Assembly: GCF_000576425.1 (NCBI RefSeq)
Contig: NZ_KK069990.1
Location: 62,001-126,000, forward strand
Reading direction: 5' to 3'
DNA length: 64,000 nt
From: Brachybacterium phenoliresistens
GTDB taxonomy: Bacteria > Actinomycetota > Actinomycetes > Actinomycetales > Dermabacteraceae
Made by a program: the position numbers and the translations under genes. Each line of letters starts with the position of its first letter. Position 1 is the stretch's first letter. The notes below the pieces were generated by a model that worked only from the letters and a program-made list of their open reading frames with translations, was not told where the DNA came from and did no database searches. Below, in pieces: positions 9,420-18,539 of this stretch.

Positions 9420-10202
9420 GTGATGGTGGACGAGGACGGCGCGCCGGGCGCCCTGGAGGAGGCCGCGCCCTCCCCGCGCCGCACCCGCGACGGCCTCGTG
9501 CTGGTGGGCCCGAGCATCCGCGCGCGATACCTCCCCGGAGCGCTCATCGGCCTGCCGATGGTCTCCCTGCTGCTGGCCCCCTTCGTCGCGGCCGGCCTCG
9601 AGCAGTGGCGCGACGCCCGCGTCGCCGCCGGCGCGGGCGGACCCCTGGTGAGGCTGCTCGAGCCGATGGCCGCGCAGATGCTGCTGGGCTGGCTGCTGCT
9701 GTGGGCGCTGCTGGCGCTGTGGGCGCTGGTGCCGATGATCGCCACCCATCGGGTGGTGCTGCTGGACGAGGCCGCCGGCACCGTCCGCCTGCGGCGCGGG
9801 CTGCGCACGGGGGAGCCGGTGCCCGTGTCCGAGGTCGTCTACGCCGTGGGCGAGGCCGAGCGCGGGTACGAGGCGCTGATCGGCATCGGCGCCCCGGAGC
9901 GGCCCGAGGACCAGGCCGCCCGGCAGTGGCGGATCCCGAACATCGGCTGGGACGACGCCGGCTTCGACGGGCTGCGCGCCCTGCAGTCCGCGGCCGGGCT
10001 GCGTGCCGCCCCGCCCCGCCCCGTGCTGCTGGCCGAGGCCCGGCGCCGCCGCCGCGCGGACGCGCACCAGGAGATGGCCCAGCGCATCGGCATGCCCTGG
10101 CGGGAGGAGTACGCGCACGACGAGGCGGCCTTCCAGCGCGACTTCGACCACGCCCGCCGGGTGCTCGGCGGCAAGGAGCCGCCCTCGGGGGGCGGCGGCT
10201 GA
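9420..10202 (+). CDS. Membrane protein of unknown function (family member A)
   Basis: 260 residues with two hydrophobic spans at about 39-60 and 78-104, then a soluble region. The C-terminal helix carries EMAQRIGMPWREEYAHDEAA near residue 220. A related pattern occurs in the two unknown membrane proteins beyond guaB3 (13993 and 15042). I do not recognise the family. It lies just upstream of guaB but has its own promoter signal, and guaB has another, so co-transcription is not required. Confidence 0.65.
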   Translation: MMVDEDGAPGALEEAAPSPRRTRDGLVLVGPSIRARYLPGALIGLPMVSLLLAPFVAAGLEQWRDARVAAGAGGPLVRLLEPMAAQMLLGWLLLWALLALWALVPMIATHRVVLLDEAAGTVRLRRGLRTGEPVPVSEVVYAVGEAERGYEALIGIGAPERPEDQAARQWRIPNIGWDDAGFDGLRALQSAAGLRAAPPRPVLLAEARRRRRADAHQEMAQRIGMPWREEYAHDEAAFQRDFDHARRVLGGKEPPSGGGG

Positions 10203-10352
10203 GCAGCCGTCGGCGCGCCGGCGCGCCCGGGGCCGCTCCCGGGGCGGACCGGTGTGCCCGCCATCGGCCGAGGAGCCCGCCCGCCCGCCGGTGCGCCGCC
10301 GGGGTGTCCGGTGCCACGTCCCCCGAGGCTGATCGGGGCGCCGCCCCGCGGG

Positions 10353-11867
<1,515 letters not shown>

Positions 11868-11959
11868 CCGGCCCCGGCGCCGCCCGCTGACCCGCCAGGG
11901 CCCCGGGCCCGAGCGGAGCTCCCGCCCGCCGCCGATCGATCCCGGCTGCGAACACGAAA

Positions 11960-12015
11960 GGCGGCCTCAGAGCCGCGGGCCAGGCGATTGCCTGGCTCGA
12001 GGCTCTGAGGCCGCC
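11960..12015 (+). terminator. guaB terminator (nested hairpin)
   Basis: Perfect 15-bp outer stem (11960-11974 with 12001-12015) enclosing a second 7-bp stem, GCCAGGC-GATT-GCCTGGC (11979-11996). The rest of the 254-nt gap holds nothing else I can identify. Confidence 0.8.
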
Positions 12016-12121
12016 GTCCGTGCACAGGCGATCCCGTGTCGCGGGAGAGACGGCGCGGCCCCGGCCCCCGCGTTGTGGATGACGGACCAGGCCTGTCCGT
12101 GATCGCACCTACCCTGGAGGC

Positions 12122-12868
12122 ATGAGCATCGCACCGCCGGCCTGGACCTCCGCACCCCTGCTGGGCTTCGACACCGAGACGACCGGGACGGACGTCGCGA
12201 CGGACCGGATCGTCACCGCGGCCCTGGTCCATTCGGTGGGCCCCGGGCGGGAGAACGAAACGGTCGCCACCTGGCTGATCGACCCGGGGGTCCCGATCCC
12301 GGAGCAGGCCGCACGGATCCACGGGATCAGCACCGAGCACGCCCGCGAGCACGGCGCGGCCCCCGGCCCCGCGCTCGACGAGGTCGCCGGGATGCTGGCC
12401 GATGCCCTGTCCCGGGACGTGCCGCTGGTCGCCTTCAACGGCAGCTTCGACGTGGCGATCCTCGAGAACGAGCTGCGCCGGCTGGGCCTTCCGACCCTCG
12501 CCGAGCGTCTGGGCCGGCAGATCGCCCCGATGATCGACCCGCTGGTCCTGGACCGTGGCCTGGACCGCTACCGCAAGGGCAAGCGCACCCTCACCGACCT
12601 CCTCGAGGTCTACGGCATCCACCAGGACGGCCGCCTGCACACGGCGGACGTCGACGTCTCCGCCACCCTGGACGTGCTGCGCGCGCAGGTGACGAAGTTC
12701 GACGCCCTCGGCGCGATGCCTCTCGCGGAGCTGCACCAGCAGCAGATGACCTGGCACCGCGACTGGGCGGAGAACTTCAACAAGTTCCTCTCCAGCCGGG
12801 GTCGCACGCCCGATGTGCCGCTGGACTGGCCGATCGCCGACGTCGCCGTTCCCGCGCCGGTAGACTGA
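12122..12868 (+). CDS. DEDDh 3'-5' exonuclease (DnaQ/epsilon-like)
   Basis: 248 residues. The three exonuclease motifs are ordered: FDTETTGTD (Asp-Glu, residue 15), AFNGSFDVAIL (near 104) and HTADVDV (His/Asp, near 175). This is the DEDDh nuclease domain of the DNA polymerase III epsilon family, here without a polymerase or BRCT domain. Such stand-alone proteins act in DNA repair or RNA trimming; the substrate is unknown. TACCCT-N6-ATG suggests a leaderless start, although the six bases (GGAGGC) could also act as a ribosome site. Confidence 0.85.
   Translation: MSIAPPAWTSAPLLGFDTETTGTDVATDRIVTAALVHSVGPGRENETVATWLIDPGVPIPEQAARIHGISTEHAREHGAAPGPALDEVAGMLADALSRDVPLVAFNGSFDVAILENELRRLGLPTLAERLGRQIAPMIDPLVLDRGLDRYRKGKRTLTDLLEVYGIHQDGRLHTADVDVSATLDVLRAQVTKFDALGAMPLAELHQQQMTWHRDWAENFNKFLSSRGRTPDVPLDWPIADVAVPAPVD
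12861..12866 (+). promoter_or_regulatory. -10 box (TAGACT) of guaB3
   Basis: TAGACT lies in the last codons of the exonuclease gene, 6 nt before GTG 12873. It implies that guaB3 is transcribed on its own as a leaderless mRNA. Confidence 0.5.
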
Positions 12869-12872
12869 CCCG

Positions 12873-13985
12873 GTGATGAGCGAGATCGAGATCGGCCGCA
12901 ACAAGCGGGGACGACGCAGCTACAGCTTCGACGACGTGGCAGTGGTCCCCTCCCGCCGCACCCGCGACCCGGAGGACGTCTCCACCGCGTGGCAGGTGGA
13001 CGCCTACCACTTCGACATCCCGATCTTCGCTGCGCCGATGGACTCCCTCATGTCCCCGGCCACGGCGATCGAGCTGGGCCGCCACGGCGGGCTGGGCGTG
13101 CTGGACCTCGAGGGCCTGTGGACCCGGCACGAGGACCCGACCGCCCAGCTGGAGCGGATCGCGAACGCCTCCGAGGGCGAGGTCGTGCAGGTCCTGCGGG
13201 ACGCCTACGCCGCGCCGGTGCAGCCCGAGCTGATCACCGCGCGCATCGGCGAGCTGCGGGAAGCCGGCGTGACGGCGGCCGGGGCCCTGTCCCCGCAGCG
13301 CACCCAGGAGCACTGGCGCACCGTGGTCGACGCCGGCGTGGACCTCTTCTTCATCCGCGGGACGACGGTCTCGGCGGAGCACGTCTCCAGCGACCGCGAG
13401 CCGCTGAACCTCAAGCGGTTCATCTACGAGCTGGACGTCCCCGTCATCGTCGGCGGCTGCGCGACCTACACGGCGGCCCTGCACCTCATGCGCACCGGCG
13501 CGGCCGGCGTGCTCGTCGGCTTCGGCGGCGGCGCCTCCCACACCACCCGCGAGACCCTCGGCATCCAGGTGCCGCTGGCCACGGCGGTGGCCGATGTCGC
13601 GGCCGCGCGCCGGGACTACATGGACGAGTCCGGCGGCCGGTACGTGCACGTCATCGCCGACGGCGGCCTGGGCCGCTCCGGGGACCTCGTCAAGGCGATC
13701 GCCTGCGGCGCCGACGGCCTCATGGTCGGGGCGGCGCTCGCCCGCGCCGAGGAGGCCCCCGGCGCCGGCCACCACTGGGGCAGCGAGGCCCACCATCCCG
13801 TGCTGCCCCGCGGGCACCGCGTCGAGGTTGGCACGGTCGCCCCGCTCGAGCAGATCCTCTACGGGCCCGGCCTGAACGCCGAGGGAACCACCAACCTCGT
13901 CGGGGCGCTGCGGCACGCCATGGCCACGACGGGCTACCTGGACCTCAAGGAGTTCCAGCGCGTCGAGGTCGTCGTCACCACCTGA
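12873..13985 (+). CDS. guaB3: GuaB3-family IMP dehydrogenase-related protein
   Basis: 370 residues, a TIM barrel related to IMP dehydrogenase but without CBS domains. It begins in family style (EIGRNKRGRRSYSFDDVAVVPS) and keeps FAAPMDSLMSP and the phosphate-binding ADGGLGRSGDL. In the catalytic loop the Cys of guaB (GSICTT) is replaced: here the sequence is GGGASHTTRE, with His at residue 223. Actinobacterial GuaB3 proteins are commonly regarded as lacking ordinary IMP dehydrogenase activity, so a regulatory or different redox role is possible. GTG 12873 is chosen over ATG 12876 from the -10 geometry. Confidence 0.88.
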   Translation: MMSEIEIGRNKRGRRSYSFDDVAVVPSRRTRDPEDVSTAWQVDAYHFDIPIFAAPMDSLMSPATAIELGRHGGLGVLDLEGLWTRHEDPTAQLERIANASEGEVVQVLRDAYAAPVQPELITARIGELREAGVTAAGALSPQRTQEHWRTVVDAGVDLFFIRGTTVSAEHVSSDREPLNLKRFIYELDVPVIVGGCATYTAALHLMRTGAAGVLVGFGGGASHTTRETLGIQVPLATAVADVAAARRDYMDESGGRYVHVIADGGLGRSGDLVKAIACGADGLMVGAALARAEEAPGAGHHWGSEAHHPVLPRGHRVEVGTVAPLEQILYGPGLNAEGTTNLVGALRHAMATTGYLDLKEFQRVEVVVTT

Positions 13986-13992
13986 GGCAGCG

Positions 13993-15045
13993 ATGACGCG
14001 CCCCCGCCGCGCCGCGGCCCCCGGCCGGACCGCCACCGTGATCCTCGGATCGGTGGCGCTGGCGGTGAGCATCCCGCTGCTGTACCTGCCCACGAGCTCC
14101 GGATGGTCGCTCGCGGAGATGATCCTCCTGCAGGCGGGTCGTCGGCTGGAGACCGTGCTCAACGGGGAGCTGGCCGGGATCCTGTCCCGGCAGGGGAGCA
14201 TCGTCCTGATCGTCGTACTGGTCGTGCTCCTGTTCGCCATACCCCTCGCGCGGCTGCGCGGCCGCGCCGCCGAGGCCACCGCGGAGGCCACCCGGCGTCA
14301 GCGCCGGCTGCGGGAGCGGCGACGCCAGGAGCGGCGGCGGGACCGCGACGGGGAGCGGCGGCGCGGCGGCGCCGGCCCAGGCGCCCTCTCCGCGCAGGAG
14401 AGCGCGCCCGTGCCGGAGAGCCTCGCCCGCGGGCTGCACCTCCCTGGGACGGGCGGCGACGTCCCCGTGCTGCATCGGACGACCGAGCAGCTGCGCGCCC
14501 TCGCCGCCCAGCACCAGATGCCGTGGCGTCCCGAGTACGCGACCCCCGGCGGTGCCCGCGCGCTGCTGGAGATCCTGCTGCTGCGCGGAGCGGACATCGG
14601 CGGGCCCGGAGACGTCCCCGAGCCCGCACCGGAGCCCGGTCCGGCGCCCGCCGCCGGCATTTCTCCCGCCCCGGGGTCTTCCCGTGCCGCGGACTCCGCT
14701 CCTGCCTCGGACACTCCTCCTGCCCCGGAAGCCGCTCCTGCAACTGAATCCGGCCTCGACCTCGGCTCTGCCGCCGCTCTCGCGGCGACTCCCGCCCCGG
14801 ACTCCGCTGCGGCCGATGCCCCGCAGGGTCCCGACGCCGCGCCGTCCCCGGGGGCCGGGGCGAGCACGGCGTCCGGGGCGAGCACGGCGTCCGGCTCGGC
14901 CTCCCTCGGCTCGGTGTACACCTCGACCACGCTCTACGAATCCTCGAGCTACGCCTCCTCCGCGAGCCCGCCCGCCGACGCGGCCGCAGCGGGCTCTGGC
15001 GAGACCGCGGACACGGATGCGGACGAGATGGGGGAGGAGCGATGA
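13993..15045 (+). CDS. Membrane protein of unknown function (family member B)
   Basis: 350 residues. Hydrophobic spans at about 14-32 and 68-90 are followed by an Arg-rich basic stretch (about 93-120), a short conserved-looking part containing QHQMPWRPEY near residue 173, and a long Ala/Pro/Ser-rich tail (about 215-350). The tail ends with a Ser/Tyr-rich patch. It starts 7 nt after guaB3 and overlaps the next membrane-protein gene by ATGA, so it may be co-expressed with both. I do not recognise it. Confidence 0.6.
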   Translation: MTRPRRAAAPGRTATVILGSVALAVSIPLLYLPTSSGWSLAEMILLQAGRRLETVLNGELAGILSRQGSIVLIVVLVVLLFAIPLARLRGRAAEATAEATRRQRRLRERRRQERRRDRDGERRRGGAGPGALSAQESAPVPESLARGLHLPGTGGDVPVLHRTTEQLRALAAQHQMPWRPEYATPGGARALLEILLLRGADIGGPGDVPEPAPEPGPAPAAGISPAPGSSRAADSAPASDTPPAPEAAPATESGLDLGSAAALAATPAPDSAAADAPQGPDAAPSPGAGASTASGASTASGSASLGSVYTSTTLYESSSYASSASPPADAAAAGSGETADTDADEMGEER

Positions 15046-15668
15046 GCGGCATCGCACGTGCTGCGGTCTCGCTGCTGCTCGCCGTGGTCCTGGCCGGCGC
15101 GATCCTGCTGGACTTCGTGCCCTGGGTCCTCGAGCCCCGGATGATCCCCTACATCCTTCCCCATCTGCTGCAGCCCTCCACCGGGTTCCTCAGCCTCGTG
15201 CTGGTGCTGTTCCTGGTCATCTGGCTGCCGCTGGGGCTGCCCGGCGCCCGGCTCGCCGCAGCGCTCCGGCCGGACGGGAGCGCCGCCCAGGGGTCGCGGC
15301 CCGATCTGCCGTCCCGACCGGACGCCGGGGAGGGGAGGGCGAGCATGCGCTCCGGCTCGGCCGCCGAGCACGCCGCACAGGAGGTCGAGGCGAGCGAGGC
15401 GGAGACCCCCTGGATCCGGGTCTCGTCGGGCTTCCCCTCCGCGTCCCCCGGGCAGGATCCCCGGGCGGCGGAGGATCGACCCCGGGAGGTCCCCGCGGGC
15501 GCCTGCGAGATCCCGCTGGATGCCGTGACGACGATGGATGCGCGCCGGCGCCACGAGATGGCCCGCGCCCTGGACATCTCGTGGGACGGCCGCCTCGCCC
15601 GCGACGACGAGGCATGGCTGCGCGCCTGCGCCGGGGGTCTGCAGCGCGCCCGACGACGCCACCGCTGA
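15042..15668 (+). CDS. Membrane protein of unknown function (family member C)
   Basis: 208 residues with hydrophobic spans at about 5-26 and 43-66, a variable Ala/Ser/Pro/Glu-rich middle, and a C-terminal helix containing HEMARALDISWDGRLARDDE. This resembles the C-terminal motif of the 9420 gene in spacing of Glu-Met-Ala, Trp, Ala and Asp. Its ATG overlaps the stop of the preceding gene by ATGA. Function unknown. Confidence 0.6.
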   Translation: MSGIARAAVSLLLAVVLAGAILLDFVPWVLEPRMIPYILPHLLQPSTGFLSLVLVLFLVIWLPLGLPGARLAAALRPDGSAAQGSRPDLPSRPDAGEGRASMRSGSAAEHAAQEVEASEAETPWIRVSSGFPSASPGQDPRAAEDRPREVPAGACEIPLDAVTTMDARRRHEMARALDISWDGRLARDDEAWLRACAGGLQRARRRHR

Positions 15669-15785
15669 CCGCCGCCCGCCTGCCACGCTCCTGCCCCCTC
15701 GGGCCTTGCCCCGCGCGCGGATCGCGCGCATGCTGGTTCTGACACCGCGTCATCACCCTCGTGGTGGCGCACGGCAGGAGGAGCC

Positions 15786-16424
15786 ATGCACAGCACCGCA
15801 GGTCCCGCACCGGACGCGCCGTTCTCCGAGCGTCTGCGCACGCAGACGCGGGCCGAGCACGAGGCCGCCGAGCAGAGCGGGTTCATCGGCGCGCTGCTGG
15901 GCGGGCGCCGGGACGAGGCCGACTACTGGCGGCTGGTCGCCCAGTACCTGCCGATCTACGAGGCGCTCGAGGACGCGATCTCCGCGGCGGCCGCACGGGA
16001 CCCCCTCGCCGCCGCCTTCCACGACCCGCGGCTGGCGCGTGCCGAGGCGATCCGGGCGGACCTTGCCGCACGGTTCGGGCCGCGGCCCCGGGTCGACCCG
16101 CCGCTCGAGGTCACCTCCCGGTATGCGCGGCGCCTCGCCGGCGCCCCGGTGCCCGCGCTGCTGGCGCACCACTATCTGCGCTACCTCGGCGACCTCTCCG
16201 GCGGGCAGGCGATCGGGGCCCTGGTGGCGCGCCATTACGGGGTGCCGCCCGAGCAGGGCCGGCTGTGGGACTTCTCCGCGCTCGGCTCGCCGAAGCGGTA
16301 CAAGGACGCCTACCGCGAGCGCCTGGACGGCATCGTGGATCCGGCCGTGCAGGCCGCGTTCCTGGCCGAGGCGAAGGAGGGCTACCGCCTGGCGGCGGAG
16401 CTGTTCGACGCGCTCGAGCGCTGA
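15786..16424 (+). CDS. Heme oxygenase (biliverdin-producing)
   Basis: Degrades heme to biliverdin, iron and CO, chiefly to gain iron. 212 residues, the normal length for HmuO-type enzymes. The proximal heme ligand is His25 in TRAEHEAAE, and the distal-helix motif YLGDLSGGQAIGAL is near residue 132. Start ATG 15786 follows a strong GGCAGGAGGAG. No heme-import genes are adjacent. A DtxR homologue is encoded at 57851, but I find no DtxR box in the 117-nt upstream gap. It converges on the next gene with a 12-nt gap. Confidence 0.93.
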   Translation: MHSTAGPAPDAPFSERLRTQTRAEHEAAEQSGFIGALLGGRRDEADYWRLVAQYLPIYEALEDAISAAAARDPLAAAFHDPRLARAEAIRADLAARFGPRPRVDPPLEVTSRYARRLAGAPVPALLAHHYLRYLGDLSGGQAIGALVARHYGVPPEQGRLWDFSALGSPKRYKDAYRERLDGIVDPAVQAAFLAEAKEGYRLAAELFDALER

Positions 16425-16436
16425 GCCCCCGGCCGG

Positions 16437-17198
16437 TCAGGACCGGATCAGGGCGATGATCCCCCAGATCAGCAGGACCAGCGAGACGAGGCCGAGGCCG
16501 ATCGGGATGACGAACCCGATCCCCAGGCCGATGAGGGTGCCGGCCATCCCCATCTCGGTGTAGGCGACCGCGGAGACGCCCGTGCATTCGACCGTGACCT
16601 CGCCGCTCGCCGCGCGGACGTCGTAGATCTCGACGTAGTCGACGCCGTCGATCTCGCCGGCGGTGTACGTGTTGAGCTCTCGCTCCAGGCTGGCGCCCGT
16701 GGCGGTGCATTCGGCGGTCGCGGCCTCCGACGCCGGGACGGCGATCGAATGCACGCTCATGGTGTCGGCGGTGAAGGTGCCGCCCGAGGGGCCCAGCGGG
16801 ATGGCGCCCTCGCCGGTCCCCACCGTGATCGTCGCCGCGATGATGCCGGCGAGCACCGGCATCACCACCAGGCCGATCGCGTTCGCGATCAGGCCGAGCG
16901 CCCCGAAGATCGTGCGCTTGATGCCCTTGCGCTTGCGCGGTGCGCCGTACCCGGGGCCCGACGGGGCTCCGTAGCCGCTGCCTGCCGGGGACCCGTAGCC
17001 GGCGCCGGCCGGGACGAACTGGCTCGGGGCGCCCGGAGCGCTGGAGGCGGAGGAGCCGTAGGACGGGGCGCCGTAGTCCGGGCCGGCCGAGGGCGCCGAG
17101 CCGTAGCCCGACCCGCCGGGCGCCGGGGACGACCCGTACGGGCCGGGCCCCTGGGTACCGCCGGACGTGCCGCCGCTGTACGGGTCGACGTAGCTCAT
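16437..17198 (-). CDS. Membrane protein with Gly/Tyr/Pro-rich N-terminal domain, function unknown
   Basis: 253 residues. Residues 1-88 are a flexible Gly/Ser/Tyr/Pro-rich stretch (repeated YGSPAG, YGAPSG types). A basic patch (RKRKGIKRT) leads into a hydrophobic span at about 98-122. An extracytoplasmic domain of about 90 residues with Cys pairs follows, then a second span at about 220-250. The layout resembles actinobacterial envelope proteins with intrinsically disordered cytoplasmic tails. ATG 17198 follows GGGAGGGG. It lies 51 nt after ackA on the same strand and may share its transcript. Confidence 0.7.
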   Translation of the reverse strand: MSYVDPYSGGTSGGTQGPGPYGSSPAPGGSGYGSAPSAGPDYGAPSYGSSASSAPGAPSQFVPAGAGYGSPAGSGYGAPSGPGYGAPRKRKGIKRTIFGALGLIANAIGLVVMPVLAGIIAATITVGTGEGAIPLGPSGGTFTADTMSVHSIAVPASEAATAECTATGASLERELNTYTAGEIDGVDYVEIYDVRAASGEVTVECTGVSAVAYTEMGMAGTLIGLGIGFVIPIGLGLVSLVLLIWGIIALIRS

Positions 17199-17249
17199 GG
17201 TGGGTCCCCTCCCTCAGGTGCCCCGCTGCGAGGCAGTACGACAGAGATA

Positions 17250-18488
17250 TCAGGAAGCGGGCCGCCCCGCGACCTCGGCCGCCTGGCGGGCGATCGCACG
17301 CTCCTCGTCGGTGGGCACGACCAGCACCGCGACGGCGGACTCGGGGGCGGAGATGAGCCGCGCCTCCTTGGACCGCACGGCGTTCGCGTCCTCGTCCAGG
17401 ACGATCCCGAACGCCTCGAGCCCCTCGAGCGCGCGCCGCCGCACCAGGGCGGCGTTCTCCCCGATCCCGGCGGTGAAGGTGATCGCGTCGATCCCGCCGA
17501 GCGCGAAGGCGTAGGAGCCGATGTACTTGCGCAGCCGGTGCACGTAGACGTCCAGGGCGAGGGCGGCCTGGTCGTCCCCCGCCTCGACGGCGGCCTCGAT
17601 GTCGCGGAAGTCGCTCATGCCGCACAGCCCCTGCATCCCGGAGCGCTTGTTGAGGATGGTGTCGACCTCGGCGGGGGAGAGGTTCCCCTGGCGCTGCAGA
17701 TGGACGTACACCGAGGGGTCGATGTCTCCCGTGCGCGTGCCCATCACCAGTCCCTCCAGCGGGGTCAGACCCATGGAGGTGTCGAGGGGCCGGCCGCCGC
17801 GCACCGCCGAGGCGGAGGCGCCGTTGCCCAGGTGCAGCACGATCTGGCGCAGGTCCGAGACGTCCCGGCCTCGGGCCGCCAGCAGGGCGCTCACGGTCTC
17901 GGAGACGTAGCGGTGGCTGGTGCCGTGGGCGCCGTAGCGGCGGATCCGATACTCCGCGGCGATCTCGCGATTCAGGGCGTAGGTCGCGCTGGCGGCGGGC
18001 AGGCCGGTGAAGAAGGCGGTGTCGAACACGGCCACGTGCGGGACATGGGGCAGCAGGGCGCGGGCCCCGTCGATCCCGTCGACGGCCGCGTAGTTGTGCA
18101 GCGGGGCGAGGGCGCCGAGGTCCTCGATCTGCTCGCGCACCCACGAGTCGATCAGGGTGGGCTCGGAGAACCGCGCCCCGCCCTGGACGACGCGGTGGCC
18201 GACCGCGATGATGCGGTCGTCCTGCAGCGCGATGCCGACCTCGGAGAACAGCCGCTCGACCACGCGCATGGCCTCGACATGGTCGGGGACCTCCGTCTCG
18301 ACAGACGTCTCGCGGCCCTCGGCCCCGCCCGTCTCGATGCTCGCGCGGCCGGTGCTCTGGCCGATGCGCTCGACGATCCCGGAGGCATGGACCTCGCCGG
18401 TCCCGGGCGTGACCAGCTGGAACTTCAGGGAGGAGGAGCCGGAGTTGATGACGAGGACGCGGGCGGCGTCGGCTGCAGGTGCGGGCAT
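17250..18488 (-). CDS. ackA: Acetate kinase
   Basis: Interconverts acetyl phosphate + ADP and acetate + ATP. 412 residues. The ASKHA motif NSGSSSLKFQL is near residue 15. The acetate-kinase signatures HLGNGAS and DTSMGLTPLEG, and the ATP-binding FTAGIGENAALVR near the C-terminus, are all visible. GAGGAA precedes ATG 18488. It follows pta by 51 nt on the same strand, so the two form the classical overflow pathway; acetyl phosphate is also a phosphodonor. Confidence 0.97.
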   Translation of the reverse strand: MPAPAADAARVLVINSGSSSLKFQLVTPGTGEVHASGIVERIGQSTGRASIETGGAEGRETSVETEVPDHVEAMRVVERLFSEVGIALQDDRIIAVGHRVVQGGARFSEPTLIDSWVREQIEDLGALAPLHNYAAVDGIDGARALLPHVPHVAVFDTAFFTGLPAASATYALNREIAAEYRIRRYGAHGTSHRYVSETVSALLAARGRDVSDLRQIVLHLGNGASASAVRGGRPLDTSMGLTPLEGLVMGTRTGDIDPSVYVHLQRQGNLSPAEVDTILNKRSGMQGLCGMSDFRDIEAAVEAGDDQAALALDVYVHRLRKYIGSYAFALGGIDAITFTAGIGENAALVRRRALEGLEAFGIVLDEDANAVRSKEARLISAPESAVAVLVVPTDEERAIARQAAEVAGRPAS

Positions 18489-18539
18489 GGGTTCCTCGGA
18501 GGGTCGGAGGCGGGCGGGGGAGGCGAGGCGGCGGGCGGA

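Noticed and set aside
15669-15785. DtxR box before the heme oxygenase gene
   Set aside because: No sequence resembling the 19-bp DtxR/IdeR consensus is seen.
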